From Xiphophorus maculatus (Eukaryota; Chordata; Actinopteri; Cyprinodontiformes; Poeciliidae), in NCBI RefSeq assembly GCF_002775205.1, contig NC_036447.1:29696245-29760244 (forward strand): a stretch of 64,000 nt of DNA, given 5' to 3'. This document shows, piece after piece, positions 45,201-54,833 of this stretch. The position numbers were made by a program, and so were the translations under genes. Numbering within the stretch: position 1 is the first letter of the stretch; each line of letters starts with the position of its first letter. A model generated the notes under the pieces. The model saw nothing but the letters and a program-made list of their open reading frames with translations. It searched no databases and was not told where the DNA came from.

Positions 45201-47199
45201 TTTAATAAATATTGCATTCAATATTTTGTAACTGCAATATTGCACACATTGATATCACAAAGCCAATGTGTGCTTTGTGATACATTGGTTTTGTATGTCT
45301 CACATACAAAGCCAATGTATGTGATATAGCTCCACAATATAGCTCTGTTGGAGCTATATTGTGGAGCTCCAATAGTAATAATGGAATCACCTGGCTGGAA
45401 TACCAAACTGCTCATGAACTGCATGAATGAACTAAACCCTTGAAGTAATAATTGCATCATAATCCCCGTCTCTCTTCATACCTCCGTGTGGTGCGCCAAG
45501 CGTGAAGAGCCCAGTATCCAGGGCATGAATGTATGAGTTATTCTGCATTTCTATGGCAACCGTTCCTGCAACGTCTCCAAAACTACTGACACACCACCAA
45601 CCACCTGGGGAACAGAGAAACCAAGGTACCGTATGAGGCCAAGAAAAATGGCCTTTTATGAATCTTTTATAAAGGTCCAGTCATGGAGATGTTAAATTAT
45701 GCATTCAATACAGTCTCACTTGTTGTTCTTTACACTAAAATCTGGCAGGATGTAGAGCCTTTGTAAAGGAAGTTGGTCATGTCATTCAAGTTACTGTTAT
45801 ACGAATTTAATCACGTCCTCTGCTTTATTTGAAGGTGGCAGATATTTCAAAATATAACTGACTTTCAGGGGATTAAAAAAAAGGACAATTAAAGTTTTAT
45901 TATGCAAGTAAGTCATTAAAATGACCAATGTTGAATTTATTTACATTTAGAGAACAGGTCTGGGAACACAAGATGAGTTCTGCATGGCAGAAACAAAGAC
46001 AGGTATGGATAATAGAATTTAAAGACACATACCTCAAGTTCTTTCAGAGAACATATACATATATATATATATAAAATCATATTTTGAGAACCAAATTTTC
46101 ATTCTGCCCACTCATATCACAAACCAGAATGAATCAGACATGGTGACAGATACAACAACAAAAAAAGACTACAAACCTCTGTACTTTAGTTCTGACTGTA
46201 AAAATATGTAAAATGCCTTTTGATAAAACCACCCATGGAGACCAAATCTAGATACTTAAAGAGCTGCAAGCAAAATACTGCAGAAAGCTGCGGTTAAAGT
46301 CTGGCAAATAAGTAGATAAATAGATATATATTTAACGTATTACACGTTTCGCTTCAAACTAAATTCCCTCAAGTTAAAGCTGGGACACATTTAGACTCTA
46401 CTGCACTACAGCAACCTGAGCATTGTTCACTCACAGTGAACAATGCTAAACCCTTTCAATAGCGTTCTTAGCATTCAAGCACACTTTGGAAATTTAATAA
46501 CAACAACAACAATAAAATAATAATAATAATAACAACAGGTCATACCAACAATATCTTGCTTATCTTCGTCATTTGCAGATTTTCTCTTTTTATCCTTGTG
46601 CTTCTTCTTTTTTCTGGGGGGAAAAAATCCAATTCAATGTTCATGTTGTCGTCATGCGCATATTAACATAAGTACACTCTGAATGTATTCCCAAACCAAT
46701 TAAATCGAATAGATTCCTTATTTCAGGAAAAGCTCATCAACAGACAGACATAACCTCACACATTATCCTAAGTTTGCAGATGTTAGTAGGTGCGGCCATT
46801 TCAAGGTAAAACAAAACCCAACACCTTAAACAACTGATAAAATAAGCGTAAGAAACACTGCAAACTAATGAGCTAACAGCTAGCACGTTAGCTACCACTG
46901 CATGTGGCTGACTAATAAACTAACGAACTATTCTTAAGATTCAAGTTATCTAGCTATAGCTAAAATATGTTACACTAAATAACGGAGACATTTTAAATCT
47001 TAAAGGTTCTTTGAGGTCTTTCATGATTTCCAACGTCACTGTTTAGGTTAGCGCTCTAGCTAAAGCTAGCTAGGGAAGAGACTGCTTCAAACAACGCGAC
47101 ATCTCAAGAACTAACGCTACAAACAAAGCAGAACACTTACCCTTTATTCTGACCCTTCAGAACAAGCTTAGTTGATTTTACATGTGAATATTCAGACAT
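34754..47199 (-). CDS. frg1: FRG1 protein, 9 exons
   Basis: Nuclear/nucleolar protein of RNA processing that also binds F-actin; the human gene lies in the FSHD region of 4q35. Exons, 5' to 3' on the minus strand: 47199-47141, 46613-46546, 45604-45482, 42292-42235, 41952-41838, 39962-39858, 39658-39567, 35322-35212, 34790-34754. Total 768 nt, 255 aa (human 258). It begins [16 protein letters not shown], then a lysine-rich nuclear signal ([11 protein letters not shown], about residues 21-31). The fascin-like beta-trefoil follows ([70 protein letters not shown]). A basic C-terminal tail ends [10 protein letters not shown]. Phases agree at all eight introns. The gene is 12.4 kb because its introns are loaded with repeats. 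Confidence 0.96.
36366..36960 (+). mobile_element. Interspersed repeat family A, copy 3 (frg1 intron 7)
   Basis: The longest copy seen. It runs from aaaggggcagaatcatgtg to gagggtaataacattataac, with internal attgggtctctgtctcttta, ggctagtctgaaggagctga and gaaggcggagctagctccac. Noncoding. The rest of this 4.2-kb intron shows only family C at 39006 and AT-rich DNA. Confidence 0.65.
39006..39412. mobile_element. Foldback MITE (family C, copy 2), frg1 intron 7
   Basis: An element of about 405 bp whose ends read cacttcatttgaagggg on the left and ccccttcaaataaagtgtca on the right. The whole body is an inverted repeat: catgaaggagtctttatgaa on the left, catcagtctt-type complement on the right. Same family as 30262-30665. 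Confidence 0.65.
40735..40860 (+). mobile_element. Interspersed repeat family F, copy 3 (partial, frg1 intron 5)
   Basis: Short right-hand part of the family seen at 19615 and 25580: aaacaccataagttttttt, gcacatttgtaacggaatcg, ctaccg. Confidence 0.4.
42177..42227 (+). repeat. (GT)n microsatellite beside frg1 exon 4 donor
   Basis: 51 bp of uninterrupted GT ends seven bases before frg1 exon 42292-42235. On the transcribed strand this is (CA)n immediately after the splice donor gtgagg. Confidence 0.95.
44270..44525 (-). mobile_element. tRNA-derived SINE (frg1 intron 3)
   Basis: Read on the minus strand: head GGGCGACTGTGGTAGAGTAG, B-box GGTTCGATTCC, a body with GGGCAAGGCACTTAACCCC and a tail with GTAAAGCGCTTTGAGTGGTC. 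This tail is a common fish SINE 3' region. The right-hand tail on the minus strand runs into ccatttaccatttaaatgtg. No clear target duplication. Confidence 0.75.
44580..44955 (+). pseudogene. Truncated Tc1/mariner element with broken transposase start
   Basis: Left end accgtgttccaaattattat (from about 44580). The transposase start [16 protein letters not shown] at 44803 runs into a stop after 16 codons, and only about 150 bp of coding remnant follows before the next element begins at 44961. Dead copy. Confidence 0.65.
44961..45194. mobile_element. 234-bp Tc1/mariner MITE with TA target sites
   Basis: Left TIR TACTGCTCAAAAAAATAAAG and right TIR ending ctttatttttttgagcagtgta, flanked by TA at 44959-44960 and 45195-45196. 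The internal part keeps only subterminal sequence (aagcaacactgattgacaat), with the transposase removed. Same family as the 80-bp relic at 54754-54833. Confidence 0.85.
45253..45367. repeat. Cluster of three consecutive hairpins (frg1 intron 3)
   Basis: Hairpin 1: TATCACAAAGC with its complement at 45272-45282 (11-bp arms). Hairpin 2: 45280-45298 with 45302-45320, 19-bp arms with one mismatch that would be a G-U pair in RNA, 3-nt loop. Hairpin 3: GCTCCACAATATAGCTC (45329-45345) with a perfect complement at 45351-45367, 5-nt loop. The cluster ends about 115 bp from frg1 exon 45604-45482. Confidence 0.75.
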
Positions 47200-47463
47200 G
47201 TTTCTCACTCTAAACCACTTAGCATGAACACCTTGTTATTGTGATAAACAAATCGTGTTATAGTACGGCAGCCGGGAAGGTCCAGTTAACAACTGAGACG
47301 CATTCGCAGAGCCTACTTAACCGCTTAGTTAAAAACCTGCCCTGCTTGAAAAAAATATAATGCGAGTTTTAAAAATCTGATTAATTGATTATTTGAATCC
47401 GCTTGTTATTAATCAGCATGAACACAGCTACTTTTGGAAGGTATCAAATGGAACATTAGATAC
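47200..47463 (-). promoter_or_regulatory. frg1: frg1 proximal upstream region
   Basis: The 264 bp between the frg1 start codon and the palindromic element must hold the 5' UTR and probably the core promoter. I see no clear TATA box. Confidence 0.4.
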
Positions 47464-47500
47464 TACGGAGCCCTCTAGGGGACATGGGGATTTTTTTTTC

Positions 47501-47602
47501 TTTTGCGTTCCCTCGCAAAACTTTTGCGTTACCTCTCAATACTTTTGCGTTACCTCGCAAACCTTTTGCGTTCCCTCGCAAATGTTTTGCGTTACCTCGC
47601 AA
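47501..47602 (-). repeat. Dyad-motif array, left arm (5 units)
   Basis: Five units of TTTTGCG-N6-CGCAAAA type with core AGGTAA or AGGGAA (complement orientation here), at about 21-bp spacing. Some units have lost outer bases. Confidence 0.85.
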
Positions 47603-48129
47603 TACTGTACTGGTCAGTTATGCAGCATAATTGAATACAGCAAGCCTTTCTTACGGTGGGCGCCGTACTTTATGCTTTAATATAAGGTTATGTGAGGTAT
47701 TTCCATGAATTTTAATATCTTTTTGTGAAATATCTGAAGTTTTATATCTTTCTTTAGAAAGGCACCACAAACCTACGATATAAACAGAAACCTTCCGTAA
47801 GTAGGAAAGAAATAAAAATACATTATAATTTGGACTATTTCTGAGTTATTATCGCGGGTAATAAATCATCTGACAGTTTTGATTGTCTCTGTTGTGTTCG
47901 TAGTCTGAATGGTTTAAAGAGCTGCTTTCAGTGCCGCTCCATCTTAGCCTTAACAGACATAAACATGCAGTAATAAATGAATCGATTTTCAATCAGTGTT
48001 TTGCACCAAACAGTTAATAATAATAAACAAGTTTTCACTGAGGCTCTGTAAGAGCCATATGAATGAAATAAGTAATTATTGATATGACAGGAGCAGCGGC
48101 TTTGACACTTAGGTGTGTCGACGTGGGAG

Positions 48130-48137
48130 TGACGTCA
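48130..48137. promoter_or_regulatory. Full CRE palindrome
   Basis: TGACGTCA, the complete CREB/ATF site, lies in the spacer of the palindromic element about 930 bp upstream of the frg1 start codon. Function is inferred only. Confidence 0.3.
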
Positions 48138-48790
48138 CCAGGCATGAATGGGAAGGATACTGGCTTTGTGTGTATGAGGAAGCGGTGAGCGGGGCGGTCA
48201 GTCCTTGCAAAGTTTGGAGCATAATCATCAAAATGGAATAAATCGATAATTGTGACAGAACAAAGAAAAGGTTTGGAGTTGATTGATACACGGACAGATG
48301 AGATTCCCCGAGTTAACCCAGTGCGGCCCTTTACCATCATTAGTTTGTCGTGTTTTTAATAATAAAAACTTGTTAACAGTAAAAACTGCTTGGTGCAAAA
48401 CACTGATTGAAAATCGATTTATTACTGCATGTTTATGTCTGTTAAGGCTAAGATGGAGCGGCACTGAAAGCAGCTCTTTAAACCATTCAGAACACAACAG
48501 AGACACAATCAAAACTGTCAGATGATTTATTAACCGCGATAATAACTCAGAAATAGTCCAAATTATAATGTGTTTTTATTTCTTTCCTACTTACGGAAAG
48601 TTTCTGTTTATATCGTAGGTTTGTGGTGCCTCTCTATCCTAAGGAAAGATATAAAACTTCAGATATTTCACAAAAAGATATTAAAATTCATGGAAATACC
48701 TCACATAACCTTATATTAAAGCATAAAGTACGGCGCCCACCGTAAGAAAGGCTTGCAGTATTCAATTATGCTGCATAACTGACCAGTACA

Positions 48791-48919
48791 GTATTGCGAG
48801 GTAACGCAAAACTTTTGCGAGGGAACGCAAAAGTTTTGCGAGGTAACGCAAAAGGTTTTGCGAGGGAACGCAAAAGTTTTGCGAGGGAACGCAAAAGTTT
48901 TGCGAGGTAACGCAAAAGA
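48791..48919 (+). repeat. Dyad-motif array, right arm (6 units)
   Basis: Six units such as TTTTGCGAGGGAACGCAAAA separated by one or two G, giving a 21-22-bp period. Cores alternate between AGGTAA and AGGGAA. Confidence 0.88.
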
Positions 48920-49118
48920 AAAAAAAATCCCCATGTCCCCTAGAGGGCTCCGTACCTTTCTATCCTAAGGAAAGATATAAAACTTCAGATATTTCACAAA
49001 AAGATACTAAAATTCATGGAAATACCTCACATAACCTTATATTAAAGCATAAAGTACGGCGCCCACCGTAGGAAAGGCTTACAGTATTCAATTATGCTGC
49101 ATAACTGACCAGTACAGT

Positions 49119-49284
49119 ATTGCGAGGTAACGCAAAACATTTGCGAGGGAACGCAAAAGTTTTGCGAGGGAACGCAAAAGTATTGCGAGGTAACGCAAAA
49201 GTTTTGCGAGGTAACGCAAAAGTACTGCGAGGGAACGCAAAAGTTTTGCGAGGGAACGCAAAAGTATTGCGAGGTAACGCAAAA
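49119..49284 (+). repeat. Dyad-motif array, duplicated right end (8 units)
   Basis: Eight units of the same motif, two more than in the adjacent array, so the array length differs between the two right-end copies. Confidence 0.88.
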
Positions 49285-49327
49285 GAAAAAAAAATCCCCA
49301 TGTCCCCTAGAGGGCTCCGTAAGATAC

Positions 49328-52300
49328 CTTCCTACCTACGGTTATTCATATATATATGATGCTGCCACCACTGTGTTTCAGAATGGTGGAAGTGGTGAGA
49401 CAAAAACTTTCTGTTTTGGTCTTATCACTTATTTAAAATATCGCCATTATTTCCTGTAACATATTTTTATCTATAACTAGTTAACTTGAAACTTAAGAAT
49501 AGCTCATTAGTTAGCCAGATGCCAAGGTGGTTAACATGCTAGATGTTAGCTCATCTTATTTTATATTCAGTTTTTTAAGATGTCTTTTTTTTATTTTTTT
49601 GAAAACACTCCAAATACTTGCACACATATGTAAGACAGAGGGTGATTTTCATATTCCAGTAAAACAACATTTACTAGTATAGAGTCAGCGCCACAAAGCA
49701 GAGTCTATCCATGTGTTAAAATGGTCCAGGCAAAGTCCAGCACTCCATACAAGGAAAATCCATGTCAAGGCTTGGAAACTAATTCTCATTGACACTTCAC
49801 ATTAAGTTTGACTAGGCTTGGGTGATTTTGCACAGATAAACAGGCAACCATTTCAGTCTGCTGGTTTCCCAAGTGGTAGAGACATATCACTCAAAGTAAA
49901 GTGTTTCTACAAAACATTGACGTGGAGTTAGTGTTGTTTTTTTAAAAAGCAAGTCTGTAAAGGTGGACCTACAACAATGAAAATCATTCCATTTTTATTC
50001 ATGTGGGTGCTGATGTCCAGCTTTGACTTATTATATTGATTTTTTTTTTTCATTGGTTTCAGCTGATCTCAGGTATAACAAACTGGGTTTATCAGTTACC
50101 ACTGGAGAATAAACATCTAATCTGAATAAAAGATGATTTTGTAGCTTACTAAAATTTGCAATTCAGTGATGTTTTTCTTTTTCTTTTTTTTATTTTGAAA
50201 ATATGACCTAAAAAGTCTAACAGGCTGCACGAGAACAAGCAATTCTCCAATTTACCACCACGCGCATTTCAATGTTACTTTTAGTTTTGCAGCTAAGAGT
50301 CTAATTCCTCCTGCTAGTCAGCTATGAGGTCATCGGTTCTCTTTTTCTTGGCCACACACAACAGTGAAATATTGCTTGATTTACCCCCCCTTACGCCCTT
50401 TCTCAAATACAAAAATAAGACAGTCAAACCAATCAAGGTTGGCAGAGGTAGAGCTGACCTCGTGGATGCTGTCTTCATCTTAATATTTATGCTAATGTGG
50501 CCTCATTAAACAGGAGTGGCCTAATAAGGAGCCTGTGACAGGAGGTAATAAATCATTTGTGGGCACTGTCAAGAAATAAAATAAATTAGACAGTGACTTG
50601 TGTTATCTGCTCACTGCAGTAAAACTCAACCTGCGTTGAGGACTCTGTCACAGAATATGACCCTGTGTATTGGAAAAAAAAAAAAAAAGATAGAAATAAG
50701 TCCACAGCTGGAGGAAGCATTCAAACCGACCACACTGGAGCTAAACAAGTCTTCAGTTGTTGGGAGGTTGTGTGGGGGGGGGGGGGGGGGGGGGGGGGTA
50801 ATGTTACAGTGGGACTCATGGTGATGCTGTGAAGAAAAGCTGCATCCAAATTTTTGAGATTAATTTAATCAGGAAAGTCCTGTAAGCCTGACGGATGTTT
50901 TCAGGAACCATGAGTCAAAGCTTTAGGCTGATCTGAACCCCGAGTGGTTCTCTTCTCGTTATTTGGCAAAATTCTGTGAAACTTTGACAGCAATCCCTGT
51001 CGCTGGCGGGATTAAGCAATCGCAACCTGCTCTGGCGAAGCTGAGTGTTTAAGCCCATAAGAACTTTAAGCAAGCTGACGCTGTCAAATGGAATGGTAAA
51101 ACACCGCATTCAGTGCTACAGAGCCTCTTTGGGAGAAATAAACGCAAAAAGTGCATTTAAGAGCAGCACTCAGCCCACGCTTCAGGTCAGGGAGTGTTAC
51201 AGAAACATTCAGGGAGTGGGCTGTCTTAATAGTTAAGAACACTGAGAACCTAAATCTGAGGCCCAGAACTGCTTTGATTGATGTGTTTGTGGAACATTTT
51301 AATGCTATTTGTCTTCTTTACTCAAAAGTTGGACATGATGTAGTTGCTTCTAAACATCTAGATCTGTATCAAGAACGTTAGGTGGATAATTACAGAAACG
51401 AAAATAAAGTCCAGATATCAGAAGGCAATGCATAAAGTGTAATTGTCTGTCAGAAATAGATTAATTTTAAAAAATATTTTATGCATTAAATGCCAGGCAG
51501 CAGATGGCATGGAGCAGTCTGGGTCATGGAAAACAGAGGGAGATGTCTTAAGATGTTCTCTATAGCAATCAATTTCTAAACCTAAATATGGACAGCTTAA
51601 AAACAGCCGAGTACAGTAAATGCTGTTTGTGTTAGTCTCTATTTGGCCTCTTAGTTGGAATATACCTGTGATGAGAAGCTAAATCTCAGTTAGCATGACA
51701 TTCACCCTAAAGGTGAATGTACAAGCCATCCCATTCCTGATCTAAGCTTAACCATACATGCAGCAAGACAGAAACCTAAAGCACACCAGCAAGTCCAGTT
51801 ACAAATTCCTCAAGAAACAAAACAAAACAAAAAAGAAAATATCAAAGGAAGGTTGTGGCATGACTGAGTCAAAGTTCAGGCATAAATCGGATTGGTTCAG
51901 GAATCACCTTAAACAGTCCCAGACCTTAAACAAACCCAAGTGCAAAGAATTGTTTTCTTTTTTTTTGCAGAATTGCAGACCCTTAAGCCTAAAGTTGATA
52001 GGTTTAATAGTCAATTACCTCTTCCTACGTATTACACTGTACATAAAAAAATGCTCATTGAGATTCAGTCCAATTGTAATCTGTATAGTTTGTATGTGCT
52101 ATGGAGAATACATCATAATGTTTGAGATAATTTGATATTAAAATGCCATACTGTAAATACCCCCACCCTCTTTAATGTGTAGGATGACATGAGATAATAA
52201 ACAGTGTGGCAAATGTTATGGTTACTGTATAACAGTTGATCTGTAATTTGGTGAAGGAGAAGTAAATTCTGGAAAAGTCCTGTGTCCTTTGTGTCTTTCA

Positions 52301-54243
52301 TGTCCTTGTTAGAGTGTTTTTTCGTCTAACAAAGTCTCCCTGCTCCATTAGCTGCCTTTCAACTGTGAAAGAGCACATTCATCATCCTTTATATACACAG
52401 TTCAAAACCAACAGAACTGCCAACAGGGGATTAAATCACTTTACTTTTTATTCAAGGTCTGTCAATCTGTCTGACTGTGGGCCGCTTTGATCTAAAGACA
52501 ATCAGCAGAGGAGCAGAGTGATTACTATGACATTTTGTGGAATTATGGACCCTAAAAAAAAAAAAAATCCCAGTGCCTTGTTATCTACCGGCTCATCTCT
52601 CCTGGGACCTCATGGATGGATTGCCAAGGATAACCATATCTCTACTGTTCATTTTGTGTTTGGAGACTTCCTATATTGTTTGACCAAAAGAGCAGTTAGG
52701 ATGCAAATGAAGAAGCTTGTGCTAACATCAACATCATCTACTTTCTACAAGAGTCCTAAATGTAGAAAGAAAAACACCTAAGGAAAGATTCCTTATTGTG
52801 ATGCTGTGGGTCCTTGGAATAAGTTGTCTCATACAGGCTAAACCCAGTTGTTCGATATTAATACTAAAGCCTACATTGATTAAAAGGAAGTTGACACCAA
52901 AAGGCTCTATCAGGTTGTGTTGATGCATGAACTAATGAGGGGTCTGATTTTAACACATCCTTATAATTACCTGTCTTGTAGACTGGGTTGTCAGCTCTTT
53001 CCTCTTGTCTTCATTTCCTCTCAGAGATGTTCTCTTATTCTTATCTCACAGCAAAAATCTCTCTTTTTCTACCCTAGATTACTTTCTCAACTTTACTCTT
53101 CGCTTTGCCCCTGTCACCCCGTCTCCTAAACAGGTCTTGTCTCACTTCTGTCACGTCTAATCCTCCGCTGAGGGATTTATGTGATAAAAGGTTAAGTTGC
53201 TGACAGTGTGCAGCAGGTGTTTCCTGCAGTGAGGGAGCCGTGTGTGCTGCTACACACTCCCACTTTGTCAATGTCACCTCTCCTTCCTCGTGTTTCCTTG
53301 ACTTCTACGCTGTGTGTTTCTGCAGAACACCTGAGTTTATGATGTGAAAAGCATTTGAGACAAGGAGACAGCTGAGCATGAATCAAGTGGTTTGGTCTGA
53401 GGCTTTCAGACTGCTAAGGAAACACTGTTGAGATAACGTCACATCATTAGTGTGTGCCAGTGGAGAAGAAATAAGACAAAGTGTTGAATTTTCACACATT
53501 TCATTACGTTAGAAAAACATCCATTATCCATCCGTCCATTATCTGAGCAGACTTAAAACAGTTGCAGAGTAATTTATTACAGTTAGACATACTGTATTGG
53601 TAAAGTGGAAGGGAGCTGACACATGAGTTTCAAGCTTTTTTTCAAATGAAAATCTAAAACAACGCGTCATCAATACTTACCATAGAGATTCCATAGTCAG
53701 TCATAATTTCAGCCATATGTCTTTTGTCTTACTTCTCTATCAGCTATTCTTGTAGAGACCCTCGACTATTAAGAAATGATTGCTTGCTGGATGTGTGGAC
53801 TGTGTTGAAGTTTTAAATGATTGGATCTGGAGTTTGGAGTTTGGCTATCAAGTATGTAATGCACCAGCTGGATCATAAAGGAAGCTAGCCTATGAGCCTT
53901 ACCACCAATTGCTGTAAACAACCGTCTCCCACTGCGGAGAGAGAAAATGCACGACATCTTTTCCAGCAATCAAATGTCCTAAACATTCCTCTTACTCCGA
54001 CTTCAGCTGATCAGTATTTGAAAGTGTGGCCAACATGGACTGTATTGTTCATGTTTGCTTCTACCGTTGCCAAACTACAGCTATCCTTGGCAACCGTAAG
54101 CCTTTTCCCTCATCTTCCAAAAAAATTCACATCTCTTACCCCTTTCTGTTCACCTTCTTGCCCTGTCTCTCATGGTGTTTCAAGAACCTCCTGGATCCAG
54201 ATTACCACACTGCCCACTATTCACTGTTCACAATAAACTTGTT
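49328..54243. other. Gene-poor intergenic DNA
   Basis: No conserved coding exon found. It contains a Tc1 transposase relic at about 49640-49810 (aaaatggtccaggcaaagtc, ccatgtcaaggcttggaaac), a 25-G run at 50774-50798 and a fish-type catccgtccattatctgagc word near 53530. Open frames such as 51758-52135 and 53892-54236 have no recognisable product or splice context. Confidence 0.5.
50774..50798 (+). repeat. Homopolymer of 25 G
   Basis: Uninterrupted G-run, able to form G-quadruplexes and hard to sequence. The true length may differ. Confidence 0.9.
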
Positions 54244-54685
54244 AAAGGGGCATGATTAGGTATTATGTTTTAGCTTTACATCATGCTGTAATGTTATTTG
54301 CCTCATCCAAAGCATCGCTCGACCCTCTCTCAGCTCCTTCAGACTAGCCAGCAGCAATTAGCAAACACCCAGTGAAACTGTATATCTGCTGAGCTCATTA
54401 TGCAAGTTACTTCTCAGCGTAAGGCTGGTAAAAACATTGTTAAAGGGTTAATAGAGGAGCGCTGTTGTTATGATTTCCTGAAGGCGGAGTTTCAGAAAGG
54501 GCAGAAGTTTTTAAAGAGACAGAGGCCCAATTTCAAGATATTAAATTAGAAAGCAAAATTTCTCTCAAGTCATATTTATATATACAGCATTTTTATGCCA
54601 ACTTAAGGGAACATAGTTACTCTATTATGTTATAAAATGGCACTATGTGCTTGGAAAACACAGAATACTGACCTTTTAAACTTGT
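54244..54685 (-). mobile_element. Interspersed repeat family A, copy 4
   Basis: From aaaggggcatgattaggtat to acacagaatactgacctttt. The two ends are loosely inverted. Contains ccttcagactagccagcagc, ctgaaggcggagtttcagaa and agagacagaggcccaatttc, which match the complements in 36366-36960. Noncoding. Confidence 0.65.
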
Positions 54686-54753
54686 AACTTTGACTCCTGA
54701 GAGCTACGTGGGTCAGAAATGTATCCAAAATCATGGTGGAATACTCTGCTTTA

Positions 54754-54833
54754 TACACTGCTCAAAAAAATAAAGGGAACACTTAAACGGGTGTTTCACA
54801 CTTAAAGTGTTCCCTTTATTTTTTTGAGCAGTA
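54754..54833. mobile_element. 80-bp hairpin relic: two Tc1/mariner TIRs and almost nothing between
   Basis: Left TIR TACACTGCTCAAAAAAATAA... and right TIR ...TTATTTTTTTGAGCAGTA, each about 33 bp, separated by about 12 bp and flanked by TA on both sides. Same TIR family as 44961-45194. It is the smallest derivative seen. Confidence 0.85.

Larger units (their letters stand above)
47464..49321. mobile_element. Palindromic mobile element with dyad-repeat arrays, 6-bp target duplication
   Basis: Ends are TACGGAGCCCTCTAGGGGAC and its complement, flanked by AGATAC at 47458-47463 and 49322-49327. The left arm (47464 to about 48030) and right arm (about 48365-48954) are inverted copies of each other over roughly 570-590 bp, around a spacer of about 320 bp. 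The last part of the right arm (from about 48629) is repeated in tandem as 48955-49321. No transposase is encoded; frames across the arrays are repeat artefacts. The superfamily is unknown to me: a 6-bp duplication with long inverted arms fits a foldback-like nonautonomous DNA transposon. Confidence 0.8.

Noticed and set aside
49088..49359. Open frames on both strands with a repeating LRSLAK/LRGNAK protein pattern
   Set aside because: They follow exactly the 21-bp dyad repeat (seven codons per unit) and are a by-product of a repeat length divisible by three.
51758..52135. 125-codon open frame in the intergenic region
   Set aside because: Lysine/asparagine-rich start and hydrophobic end match no family I know, with no splice or promoter context. 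AT-rich DNA readily gives such frames.
53892..54236. 114-codon open frame
   Set aside because: No recognisable domain, and it ends directly at a family A repeat. Possibly part of an unknown retroelement, but not supportable as a gene.
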